Of a DNA stretch of 51,606 nt, positions 18,157-26,512 are shown piece by piece. Origin of the DNA: CAZHDI01 sp964531285 (lineage in GTDB: Bacteria; Pseudomonadota; Alphaproteobacteria; JAJFIK01). The stretch spans positions 1-51,606 of the forward strand of contig CAZHDI010000016.1 of the NCBI GenBank assembly GCA_964531285.1, in the 5' to 3' direction. The position numbers and the translations under genes were made by a program. Position 1 is the first letter of the stretch. Every line of letters begins with the position of its first letter. Below the pieces are notes generated by a model, which saw nothing but the letters and a program-made list of their open reading frames with translations, was not told where the DNA came from and did no database searches.

Positions 18157-18780
18157 TCAGGAACGCTGCCGCGCCGCCATTTGCTCATGAAACGCGGCGG
18201 TGGTGTTTTCATGGGGATAGGGCTCATCCGGCACCGGAACGCCGAGAAATGCGCACAACGGCTCCCAGCCCGCCGACGGGTCCAGCACGAGCAGCCGGTC
18301 GGCCGGGATTTCAGCCCGCACCTCCCGGGCGTTGCGGTGATACGCCTCAAGGCAAACGGCATCGTCATCGCCCCGCCCGCCGAAGATACGCTGATGAATC
18401 ATCGCGTCGGCCATCTCGGCCCAACCTGGCGGGCCATCGACGCGCCCCATCACGGCGGGGCGGATCGTATCGGTAAAGCTGCGCAGCCAATCCGCGTCCG
18501 GGCGCTCTGAATGGATGAATTTCGCGTCGCTGTAGACGGCCCCGAGATCCCGCCAGACCGCCGCCGCCGGCCAGTCGACCGTAGCGCGATAACCGGCGAA
18601 CACATCCGGCCAGTGCACCGCTTCGCCGCGCGCCGCCGCCGCCCAGACCGGCACATGCTCAGGATGCGCGAAGACTTCGGTCATGTGATAGCAGGGCCCG
18701 AAACCCAGCGCTTCGAGCGCCTTTTTCAGGCTGCTCGTCCCGGTGCGTCCGAAGCCGGTGCCGATCACTTTCAAAGCCAT
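18157..18780 (-). CDS. sulfotransferase family protein
   Basis: A 207-aa protein of the small single-domain sulfotransferase group. The N-terminal PAPS 5'-phosphosulfate loop is GTGFGRTGTSSLKKAL (residues 7-22), and the 3'-phosphate region is around FIHSERPDADWLRSF. GAGGAGG lies five bases before ATG 18780; the frame is open further upstream but overlaps the GH5 gene. It follows the GH5 gene by 52 bases. The acceptor is unknown. Confidence 0.87.
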   Translation of the reverse strand: MALKVIGTGFGRTGTSSLKKALEALGFGPCYHMTEVFAHPEHVPVWAAAARGEAVHWPDVFAGYRATVDWPAAAVWRDLGAVYSDAKFIHSERPDADWLRSFTDTIRPAVMGRVDGPPGWAEMADAMIHQRIFGGRGDDDAVCLEAYHRNAREVRAEIPADRLLVLDPSAGWEPLCAFLGVPVPDEPYPHENTTAAFHEQMAARQRS

Positions 18781-18832
18781 CGTGTCCTCCTCAGTTGTTC
18801 TTGTTCGGGAGCCGTGTGTTCCGCAGGACGGC

Positions 18833-19906
18833 TTACTCGGCCTCGCTGATGCCGCCGGCGGCCTGTGGCGGCGCCAGCCCGAGCGCGTCGAGGGCGCCCG
18901 GCTTCCAGGATTGGGTTTCCTGGTCCCACAGCGCGAAATCGGACCCGAAATTCCAGATGCACCAGCCGATATTTTCCGCCTCGAACGCTTCGCGCACCGC
19001 CGCGTACCATTCCAGACGTTCGGCATCGGAAATGCTGGTATAAACCCCGAATTCACCTAGGAAAACCGGCCGGTTGAGCCGGGCGACCTGAGCCGTTGCC
19101 CGCTTCACATCGGTTTCAAGCGTTGCAAGATCCTCCGGCGCGCCCCAGGTCGCCCCCAGCGGCGCGGGCTCCTCCTCCCACGGGACATCCTGATGGGTGA
19201 AGCTGTGGGGGGTGTAGTAGTGGAACGTGCCGACGATATAGGGGTCGTCGAAGACCGGCAGTTGTTCAAGACCCGTCAGTGAATTCCAATCGCCGCCGCC
19301 GATGATCAGCACACGGGCCGGATTGGTCTCGCGGATCGTTGCAACCGCCCGGCTCAGCGCATCCCGAAGGATGGCGCCCTCGAGCGCATCGCGCGGCTCA
19401 TTGAGAATTTCAAAATGCAGCGCCAGCGGATGATGCTTGAAATGCTCGGCGATCTGGCTCCACAGCGAGACGAACCGGTCCAACTCGGCGGCTGGCTGCT
19501 CGTAAAGCGCTTCGTAGTGGTGGACGTTGAGCACGACCTCCAGATTGCGCCGCAAGGCTCCGTCGACGATCGCCTCGACCTCGGCCATGAATGACGGATC
19601 GATGGTAAACGGAGCGCGCGTCCCGGCATGATCGGACCAACGCACCGGAATACGCACCGAATCGAAGCCCGCCTCCTTGATGATGTCGAAATGGTCGTCC
19701 TGGATCGTGTAGCCCCAGTCGGTGTCCTTGGGCGCGTCCAGCGCGTTGCCGAGATTGGTGCAGACATTGACGTTGTAGTGGGCAATCCGGGCCGGGCTGG
19801 CGAACAGATCGCAGGCGGCCAGCATGAGCCCGAACGCGGCCAAACCGGTCCACCATACGGCGCGCTGCAAACCCGCCATCACCACCGTCCCGCTGTCTGT
19901 CGTCAT
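18833..19906 (-). CDS. glycoside hydrolase family 5 (cellulase-like) lipoprotein
   Basis: A 357-aa secreted glycosidase. After a hydrophobic segment there is a lipobox LAAC, so it is probably anchored to the outer membrane. GH5 landmarks are VRIPVRWSDH, NVHHYE, the acid/base Glu in EILNEP and the nucleophile Glu in FLGEFGVY. It would cleave beta-1,4-linked glucans or mannans outside the cell. GGCGGAG precedes ATG 19906; ATG 19879, nearer the hydrophobic segment, is an alternative start. It may form a unit with the sulfotransferase. Confidence 0.9.
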   Translation of the reverse strand: MTTDSGTVVMAGLQRAVWWTGLAAFGLMLAACDLFASPARIAHYNVNVCTNLGNALDAPKDTDWGYTIQDDHFDIIKEAGFDSVRIPVRWSDHAGTRAPFTIDPSFMAEVEAIVDGALRRNLEVVLNVHHYEALYEQPAAELDRFVSLWSQIAEHFKHHPLALHFEILNEPRDALEGAILRDALSRAVATIRETNPARVLIIGGGDWNSLTGLEQLPVFDDPYIVGTFHYYTPHSFTHQDVPWEEEPAPLGATWGAPEDLATLETDVKRATAQVARLNRPVFLGEFGVYTSISDAERLEWYAAVREAFEAENIGWCIWNFGSDFALWDQETQSWKPGALDALGLAPPQAAGGISEAE

Positions 19907-20039
19907 ACCCGCTCCGCCCGCGACCCCCACACCCGACAAGGTATAGTCATCCCCGAAAGGGAAGTCACGATGCGTGCCATCGGCAAGCCCGATGCGCCCG
20001 GCCCTTGCCCGCGCCCGTCCCGCTGGCTACACACCCATG

Positions 20040-21875
20040 ATGGCGCCACCGCTCTTAAGTCTTCAGAACCTTGCCCTGACCTTCGGCGGCACACCGCTGT
20101 TCGAGGATGTGGAGATGCATGTCTTCGAGCGGGACAGGCTGTGCCTCGTCGGGCGCAACGGATCGGGCAAATCCACCCTGTTGAAAGTCGCTGCCGGCCA
20201 GATCGAGCCCGATGCCGGGACGGTCCTTCTGAAGCCGGGCGTCACCGTGCGCTATCTGGACCAGGACCCCGACCTGACCGCGTTTGCCAGTGTCCTGGAC
20301 TATGTCGAAGCCGGTCTGGCGCCGGGCGATGATGCCCACCGCGCGCGCACTTTGCTGGGCGATCTGGGCCTGACGGGCGAGGAAGATCCCAAAGCGCTCT
20401 CCGGCGGCGAGGCCCGCCGGGCGGCGCTCGCCCGGACCCTGGCGCCCGAACCTGACATTCTGCTTCTGGACGAGCCGACCAACCATCTGGACCTGCCCGC
20501 CATCGGCTGGCTCGAAGATGTGCTTAAGCGCACCAAATCGGCGCTGGTGATCATCAGCCACGACCGGCGCTTCCTGGAGACCTTGACCCGGCGCACCGTG
20601 TGGCTCGACCGGGGCACGGCGCGCACCGTCGACCGGGGGTTCGAGGGCTTCGAGGCCTGGCGGGATCAGATCTTCGAGCAGGAAGAAGCCGAGCGTCACA
20701 AACTCGACCGCAAGATTGCCGCCGAAGAGGACTGGGTGCGTTATGGCGTCACCGCCCGGCGCAAGCGCAACCAGCGGCGCATGCGGGCGCTGGCGGATAT
20801 GCGCCAACAGCGGCGCGAGGCGCGCGGCCCTGTCGGCGGCGTGACGCTGGCGGCCAGCGACGGCGCGACATCCGGCAAGCTGGTGATCGAGGCCAAGGGC
20901 ATCGCGAAACGCTATGACGGCCGGGATATCGTCCGGGATTTCACACTCGATGTGCAGCGCGGCGACCGCATCGGCCTCGCCGGTCCCAACGGCGCCGGCA
21001 AGACCACCTTGCTCAACATGCTGACCGGCGCGCTGGCCCCCGATGACGGCACCATCCGCCTGGGGACGAACCTTCAGATGGTCTCGCTCGATCAGCGCCG
21101 CGCCACTCTCGATTTGAACGCCACGCTTGTCGAAACCCTGACCGAAGGGCGCGGCGACATGGTCGCGGTCGGCGACGGCCAGCGCCATGTCATGAGCTAT
21201 ATGAAAGACTTTCTGTTCACCGGCGAACAGGCCCGCTCGCCGGTCTCGGCGCTGTCGGGGGGCGAGCGCGGCCGCCTTGCCCTCGCGGTGGCTTTGGCGC
21301 GCCCGTCCAATCTTCTGGTCCTCGACGAGCCGACGAACGATCTCGATCTGGAAACGCTCGATCTCCTGGAAGACATGCTGGCCGATTATCCGGGAACGGT
21401 GCTTGTGGTGAGCCACGACCGGGATTTTCTCGACCGGATCGTCACCTCGCTGATCACGCTGGACCCGGAAGGGCGGCCCGGCACCTGGGTCGAATATGCC
21501 GGGGGATACAGCGACATGCTGGCGCAGCGCGGTGCCGCGCCGGGCCGGGACTCCAAGCCCAAGGCCAAAGACAAGGCCGCGGCCAAGCCCGCGCCGTCGC
21601 TAAAGGCCCCATCCGGCGGCGCCGCCAAGGCACCCGGCAAACTGTCGTATAAGGAAAAATACGCGCTCGAGACCCTGCCCGGCCAGATGGCCGATCTCGA
21701 AGCCGCCATCGCCAAACACAAGGATCTGCTGGCCGATCCCGCGCTCTTCACCAAGGACCCCAAGCGCTTCAACGAGACCGCCAAGGCGCTCGACGAGGCC
21801 GAAACGGCCCTCGCCCAGGCCGAAGAGGACTGGCTCGCGCTGGAGATCCGGCGTGAAGAAATCGAAGGCGGCTGA
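20040..21875 (+). CDS. ABC-F family ATPase, Uup-like
   Basis: A 611-aa soluble protein with two nucleotide-binding domains. NBD1 has Walker A GRNGSGKST, signature LSGGE and Walker B ILLLDEPTNHLD. NBD2 has GPNGAGKTT, LSGGERGRLAL and LLVLDEPTNDLD. The linker between them is basic. The C-terminus is an Ala/Lys/Pro-rich segment and then a coiled coil (about 530-611), as in Uup. There are no membrane segments; ABC-F proteins act on the ribosome or DNA. The start is taken at ATG 20040 (20037 also possible) by homology of the N-terminus; no Shine-Dalgarno site is seen there. Confidence 0.92.
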   Translation: MAPPLLSLQNLALTFGGTPLFEDVEMHVFERDRLCLVGRNGSGKSTLLKVAAGQIEPDAGTVLLKPGVTVRYLDQDPDLTAFASVLDYVEAGLAPGDDAHRARTLLGDLGLTGEEDPKALSGGEARRAALARTLAPEPDILLLDEPTNHLDLPAIGWLEDVLKRTKSALVIISHDRRFLETLTRRTVWLDRGTARTVDRGFEGFEAWRDQIFEQEEAERHKLDRKIAAEEDWVRYGVTARRKRNQRRMRALADMRQQRREARGPVGGVTLAASDGATSGKLVIEAKGIAKRYDGRDIVRDFTLDVQRGDRIGLAGPNGAGKTTLLNMLTGALAPDDGTIRLGTNLQMVSLDQRRATLDLNATLVETLTEGRGDMVAVGDGQRHVMSYMKDFLFTGEQARSPVSALSGGERGRLALAVALARPSNLLVLDEPTNDLDLETLDLLEDMLADYPGTVLVVSHDRDFLDRIVTSLITLDPEGRPGTWVEYAGGYSDMLAQRGAAPGRDSKPKAKDKAAAKPAPSLKAPSGGAAKAPGKLSYKEKYALETLPGQMADLEAAIAKHKDLLADPALFTKDPKRFNETAKALDEAETALAQAEEDWLALEIRREEIEGG

Positions 21876-21903
21876 GCAGGCGCACGGCCAACGGCCGGCC
21901 GGA

Positions 21904-22335
21904 CTAATCGTTCCCGTCCACGCGGCGCCCATCGGCATCGATGATCAGGTCGCCGTCTTCCTTGGCCAACGGCCCCGGCGGCAGGCGGTCCAGGAGATCG
22001 AGGACCACCTCGCTGGGCCGGCACAGCCGGACGCCCTTCGGTGTACAGACGATCGGCCGGTTGACCAGGATCGGATGCGCGACCATGGCATCGAGCAGCC
22101 GATCGTCGCTGACGCCCGGATCGAGAAGACCCAACGCCTCGGCGGGCGATTTTTTCTCCCGCAGGGCCGCGCGCGGTGTCAAATCGGCAGCGGCGAACAG
22201 CCCGAGAAGCTGAGGCCGAGTCCAGCCCGTCTTGAGATACTCGATGACCACCGGATCGAGCCCGGCGGCCTCTATGATGGCCAGCACATTGCGGGACGTG
22301 CCGCACTCTGGATTGTGATGGATCACGACGGCCAT
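21904..22335 (-). CDS. arsC: arsenate reductase, glutaredoxin-type (ArsC)
   Basis: A 143-aa thioredoxin-fold enzyme that reduces arsenate to arsenite using glutathione and glutaredoxin. The catalytic motif H-x3-C-x3-R is HNPECGTSR (Cys11), with downstream arginines in the positions expected for oxyanion binding (NRPIV and LCRPSE). No arsR or efflux gene is next to it; it starts three bases after the enoyl-CoA hydratase stop, an unusual partner, so a general thiol-redox role is possible. Confidence 0.87.
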   Translation of the reverse strand: MAVVIHHNPECGTSRNVLAIIEAAGLDPVVIEYLKTGWTRPQLLGLFAAADLTPRAALREKKSPAEALGLLDPGVSDDRLLDAMVAHPILVNRPIVCTPKGVRLCRPSEVVLDLLDRLPPGPLAKEDGDLIIDADGRRVDGND

Positions 22336-22338
22336 GGA

Positions 22339-23166
22339 TCAGACGCTCCGCCGGGTCTCGGCCCGCGCCAGATGCAGAAGTTCCCGGCGTTCAGCCGCGA
22401 GGCCCGCATCGAACGACACGCTCATGGCCGCCTCGACCGCCCGGATCGCAGCCTGCGCGGCGGGCCGTCCGGACAGGCGCGCGGCATGGGCCGTGCGGAA
22501 CCGCGTGACGATCGCCGGGTCTCCACCGATGCCGCGCAGCTTGTCCATCCGGTCGCGGACCGGTACGGGCGGCTCGTCCCGTGTAGCGGCGATGCGGGCA
22601 AAATCGATCGCGCTGGCGCGCAGCGGCCCGGTGAACACGGCATCGATCAGACCGATATGGCGGGCCTCGGACGCTTTGATTTCCGCCCCGGTCGTCAGCA
22701 GCCGGAGCGCTTGATGGGCGCCCACAAGGCGGGGCAGCCGCTGGGTGCCGCCGGCGCCGGGGATGAGACCGAACCGGACCTCCGGAAGGGCCAGCCCCGC
22801 GTCCCACACCGCCACCCGGTGATGGCATGCCAGCGCCAATTCCAGCCCGCAGCCCTGGGCGCTCCCATGGATCGCCGCAACAACCGGCTTATCGGCCGCT
22901 TCGATGGCCTGGAACACCCGGCGCAGCGGCACACCCTGCCCCGCATCCCGCCCGTATTCCCGATGATCGGCCCCGCTCAGGAAGGTCTTGCCGGCACAGA
23001 TCAGCACGATGGCCCGGGCATCGGCCATCTGCGCAGCGACCGTAAAAGCCAATTGCAATCCGGCGCGCACGGCCGTGGAGAGCGCATTGGACGGCGGCGC
23101 ATCGACCGTGATCACGGCCACGCGGTTTTCCACGCTGAGATCGGTAACGCCATTAATGGCTGTCAT
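22339..23166 (-). CDS. stand-alone enoyl-CoA hydratase/isomerase
   Basis: A 275-aa crotonase-fold protein. The oxyanion-hole segments are AGKTFLSGADHREYG and IHGSAQGCGLELALACHHR; the active-site region ALPEVRFGLIPGAGGTQRLPR has the catalytic Glu. The start at 23166 has AGGGGG upstream. The N-terminus (VAVITVDAPPSNALS) and the tail resemble the first part of the fused hydratase/3-hydroxyacyl-CoA dehydrogenases, but the dehydrogenase half is absent. It lies 110 bases after eda. Confidence 0.88.
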   Translation of the reverse strand: MTAINGVTDLSVENRVAVITVDAPPSNALSTAVRAGLQLAFTVAAQMADARAIVLICAGKTFLSGADHREYGRDAGQGVPLRRVFQAIEAADKPVVAAIHGSAQGCGLELALACHHRVAVWDAGLALPEVRFGLIPGAGGTQRLPRLVGAHQALRLLTTGAEIKASEARHIGLIDAVFTGPLRASAIDFARIAATRDEPPVPVRDRMDKLRGIGGDPAIVTRFRTAHAARLSGRPAAQAAIRAVEAAMSVSFDAGLAAERRELLHLARAETRRSV

Positions 23167-23276
23167 GACGGAGCCCCCTGCATCCGGCGCCAAACGCAAA
23201 CGCCGGCGCACGGTACAGGGGAAATGACGGCCCGTCATCCTGCCCCGCGTCACAAGCGCGCGCGGGGGCGTCCCGC

Positions 23277-23918
23277 TTACGATGCGGGGCGGTTCGCGGT
23301 CAGGGTGTTGGCCCTGGCGAGGCTGGCCCGGGCCAGGTCCGTGACTTCGCCCCATTTTCCGGCCTCGGCCAGATCGCGCGGCACGAGCCAGGTGCCCCCG
23401 ACGCTGAACACACACGGCAGAGCCAGATAATCGCTCATGTTCTCGTCGGTGATATTGCCGGTCGGGCAGAAAATAATGTCCGGAAACACATCCGCGAGCG
23501 CCTGAAGCATGGGCACGCCGCCCGCCGGACCGGCGGGGAAGAATTTGGCCCGGGTCAGGTTGTACTGGCGCAGCAGCAACAGGTCGGACGCCGAACTGGT
23601 GCCGGGCAGCAGCGGCATGCCCGTCCCCACGGCGGCCTCGAGCAGGCCGCGGCTGACGCCCGGGGTCACCAGGAATTGCGCCCCGGCAAGGCGCGCGTCC
23701 TTGATCTGGTCCGGCGTGGTCACCGTGCCGATCCCCAGGATGAGACCGGGGCAGGCCTTGCGGACCGCGGACGCGCAATCCAGGGCGGCGGGTGCCCGCA
23801 GGACGATCTCGACCGTGGTCAGCCCGGCATCCTCGAGCGCCTTGGACGCGCTGACGGCCAGATCCACATCATAGGATGGCACGATCGGCAGGATGGGCAT
23901 GTCGATCCGGAACGGCAT
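23277..23918 (-). CDS. eda: KDPG aldolase (2-dehydro-3-deoxyphosphogluconate aldolase)
   Basis: A 213-aa class I aldolase that splits KDPG into pyruvate and glyceraldehyde 3-phosphate, the last step of the Entner-Doudoroff pathway. The Schiff-base Lys125 is in AKFFPAG, the catalytic Glu37 is in VEIVLR, and GTVTTPDQ matches the family. The start at 23918 has GAGGAG upstream. It lies 13 bases after edd, so the two are cotranscribed. Confidence 0.94.
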   Translation of the reverse strand: MPFRIDMPILPIVPSYDVDLAVSASKALEDAGLTTVEIVLRAPAALDCASAVRKACPGLILGIGTVTTPDQIKDARLAGAQFLVTPGVSRGLLEAAVGTGMPLLPGTSSASDLLLLRQYNLTRAKFFPAGPAGGVPMLQALADVFPDIIFCPTGNITDENMSDYLALPCVFSVGGTWLVPRDLAEAGKWGEVTDLARASLARANTLTANRPAS

Positions 23919-23931
23919 CGGGGTCTCCTCA

Positions 23932-25749
23932 TCAAAGATCGGCGAAAAACACGCTGGCGCCATTATTGGCATCACTGACCGCATTGCGGAAAGGGGCGAA
24001 TAGCTCGCGTCCCAGACCGGGCGCGTCGGGCGGGGCGGCCACGGGATCGCGCGCCATGAGCACCGCATCGTCGACGGCCACCGTGAGCCGGCGCGCCTCG
24101 GCATCGATCCGGATCACATCCCCGTCCCGCAACCGGGCGATCGGCCCGCCCGCGGCGGCCTCAGGGGTAACATGGATCGCCGCCGGCGTCTTGCCGGACG
24201 CCCCCGACATGCGCCCATCCGTCAACAGAGCAACCTTATAGCCCCGGTCTTGAAGAACCGACAAGGCGGGCGAAAGCTTGTGCAATTCGGGCATGCCATT
24301 GGCACGCGGCCCCTGGTACACGATCACCGCCACATGATCCCGGTCGAGCGCACCGGTCTGGAAGGCATCCAGAAAGGCCTCCTGGCTCGTGAACACCGCC
24401 GCCGGAGCCTCGACGATCCGGTGCTCCGGCGCAACCGCGGACACCTTGATGATCGCCTGGCCCATGGGCCCCTTGAGTACATGAAGACCGCCCTCCCGGT
24501 CGAACGGATCGCTCGCGGGGCGCAAGACATCGGTATCGAGCGACCGCGCGGGCGCATCGCGCCAGACGACCGCGCCATCCTTCAGGACCGGTTCGCGCGC
24601 ATAGGCTCTGAGGCCCCCGCCCGCCGCCGTCGCCACATCCTCATGGGCCAGACCGGCATCCAGAAGCTCGCGCACCAGAAACGCCATCCCGCCGGCGGCC
24701 TGGAAATGGTTCACATCCGCCGACCCGTTGGGATAGATCCGGCACAGAAGCGGGACCACCGTGGACAGATCGTCGATATCCTCCAGCGTCAGATGAATGC
24801 CCGCCGCCCGCGCCATGGCCGGCAGATGCAGCGCATGGTTCGTGGATCCGCCGGTCGCCAGCAGGCCGACCGTGCCATTGACAATGGCCTTCTCCGACAC
24901 ACAGGCGGCCAGCGGCGTGTAATCGTTCGAGCGCGCCGTCAGCCCGGCGACCCGAACCGCACTCGCCCGCGTGACCGCCGCGCGCAACGGATCGCCCGGA
25001 TTGACAAAGGCCGCGCCGGGCAGATGCACGCCCATCAGCTCCATGAGCATCTGGTTAGAGTTGGCCGTGCCATAAAAGGTGCAGGTGCCCGGGGAATGGT
25101 AGGACTTGGCCTCGGCATCGAGCAGTTCCTCACGGCTGGCCTTGCCCTCGGCATAGAGCGCCCGGATGCGCGCCTTTTCCTTGTTGGGGATACCGCTGGG
25201 CATCGGACCGGCGGGCACGAACATCACCGGAAGGTGCCCGAACCGCAGCGCCCCGATCATCAGACCGGGGACGATCTTGTCGCACACGCCGAGGCACAGG
25301 GCCGCATCGAACATATTGTGCGTGAGCGCGACCGCCGTGGCCATGGCGATGACGTCACGGCTGAACAGCGACAGCTCCATGCCGGGCTGACCCTGGGTGA
25401 CCCCGTCGCACATGGCCGGCACCCCGCCCGCGACCTGCGCCGTCGCCCCAACACTGCGCACGGCCTCTTTGATGATCTCGGGATAGTCCTTGAGCGGCTG
25501 ATGGGCCGACAGCATATCGTTATAGGCGGTCACGACGCCGATATTGGCGCCCTGCCCGGCCCGGATCGTCAGCTTATCGCCGATCGGGGCGGCAGCGAAG
25601 GCATGGGCGAGGTTCCCGCAGGACAAGGTGCCGCGCGCAGGGCCCTGACGCCGGGCCGCGTCCATCTGATCGAGATAGGCCGCGCGGCTCTCCGTGCTGC
25701 GTGCGATGATCCGGTCGGTGACGGATTGGACGACATCATTGAGGGGCAT
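23932..25749 (-). CDS. edd: 6-phosphogluconate dehydratase
   Basis: A 605-aa iron-sulfur dehydratase that turns 6-phosphogluconate into KDPG. Family motifs seen are AYNDMLSAHQP, CDGVTQGQPGMELS, CLGVCDKIVPG and TCTFYGTANSNQM, whose cysteines hold the [4Fe-4S] cluster; the C-terminal part has TDGRMSGASGKTPAA. AAGGAG precedes the start. It sits 16 bases after pgl. Length matches Edd rather than dihydroxyacid dehydratase. Confidence 0.96.
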   Translation of the reverse strand: MPLNDVVQSVTDRIIARSTESRAAYLDQMDAARRQGPARGTLSCGNLAHAFAAAPIGDKLTIRAGQGANIGVVTAYNDMLSAHQPLKDYPEIIKEAVRSVGATAQVAGGVPAMCDGVTQGQPGMELSLFSRDVIAMATAVALTHNMFDAALCLGVCDKIVPGLMIGALRFGHLPVMFVPAGPMPSGIPNKEKARIRALYAEGKASREELLDAEAKSYHSPGTCTFYGTANSNQMLMELMGVHLPGAAFVNPGDPLRAAVTRASAVRVAGLTARSNDYTPLAACVSEKAIVNGTVGLLATGGSTNHALHLPAMARAAGIHLTLEDIDDLSTVVPLLCRIYPNGSADVNHFQAAGGMAFLVRELLDAGLAHEDVATAAGGGLRAYAREPVLKDGAVVWRDAPARSLDTDVLRPASDPFDREGGLHVLKGPMGQAIIKVSAVAPEHRIVEAPAAVFTSQEAFLDAFQTGALDRDHVAVIVYQGPRANGMPELHKLSPALSVLQDRGYKVALLTDGRMSGASGKTPAAIHVTPEAAAGGPIARLRDGDVIRIDAEARRLTVAVDDAVLMARDPVAAPPDAPGLGRELFAPFRNAVSDANNGASVFFADL

Positions 25750-25765
25750 GTGTCTCTCCTTCTGG

Positions 25766-26512
25766 TCACGGCGCCCAGGCGATGGTCACCGGCACCTGTG
25801 TCTGGGTCAGGATGGCCGCGACCGGCAAGGCAAGGGGGTCGGCGCCGGGCCGCTGCGCCGCGTCGAGCACCGCGCGTTTGTCCTCGCCGGTCACGATCAG
25901 CAAAATCGCACGCGCATCGAGCAGCGCGGCCAGGGTCAGGCTGATCCGGTCATAAGGCGCGTTGGCCGGCAGCGGGTCGGGCCGGATCGCACAAACCCGG
26001 GCGGCCCCATGCGGATCGAGTGCGCGCGTCAGGCCCTCCGCATGCGGAAACAAAGACGCGATGTGACCGTCCGCTCCCATCCCCAGCACCACGGCATCGA
26101 GCGGCCAGGACATGGCCTTCAGGCGATCTTCAATCATTGGAACGCCGGCCGGAGCCGTCTCGGCATCGCTTTTGAGACCGGCGAATACCGCCTCCCCGGC
26201 CCGATGGGTCACCAGATGGCGCCGGACGAGCGCCTCATTGCTGTCCGCATGGTCCGGCGCGACCCAGCGTTCATCCGTAAGGGTCACATGAACCCGCGCC
26301 CAGTCCAGATCCATTGCGCTCAGGGCCTGGAAAACCGGCACCGGCGTGCGCCCGCCGGGCACCGCGAGACCGGCCGCTTCGCCGGCGGCGAGCCCCGCCT
26401 TGAGCCGGCCGGCAATCCAATCGGCACACCGGACGGTCAATGCCGCCCGGTCCGCGACGGTCTCCAAGACCGGGCCGGTGGGCCCCGCGATATGCTGTTG
26501 AGGATCAGTCAT
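25766..26512 (-). CDS. pgl: 6-phosphogluconolactonase
   Basis: A 248-aa enzyme (DevB/SOL family) that hydrolyses 6-phosphogluconolactone to 6-phosphogluconate. Motifs are VPGGRTP, LTDERWV and LGMGADGHIASLFP. Its ATG overlaps the last codons of zwf (ATGACTGA), which chooses this start and implies translational coupling. Confidence 0.94.
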   Translation of the reverse strand: MTDPQQHIAGPTGPVLETVADRAALTVRCADWIAGRLKAGLAAGEAAGLAVPGGRTPVPVFQALSAMDLDWARVHVTLTDERWVAPDHADSNEALVRRHLVTHRAGEAVFAGLKSDAETAPAGVPMIEDRLKAMSWPLDAVVLGMGADGHIASLFPHAEGLTRALDPHGAARVCAIRPDPLPANAPYDRISLTLAALLDARAILLIVTGEDKRAVLDAAQRPGADPLALPVAAILTQTQVPVTIAWAP

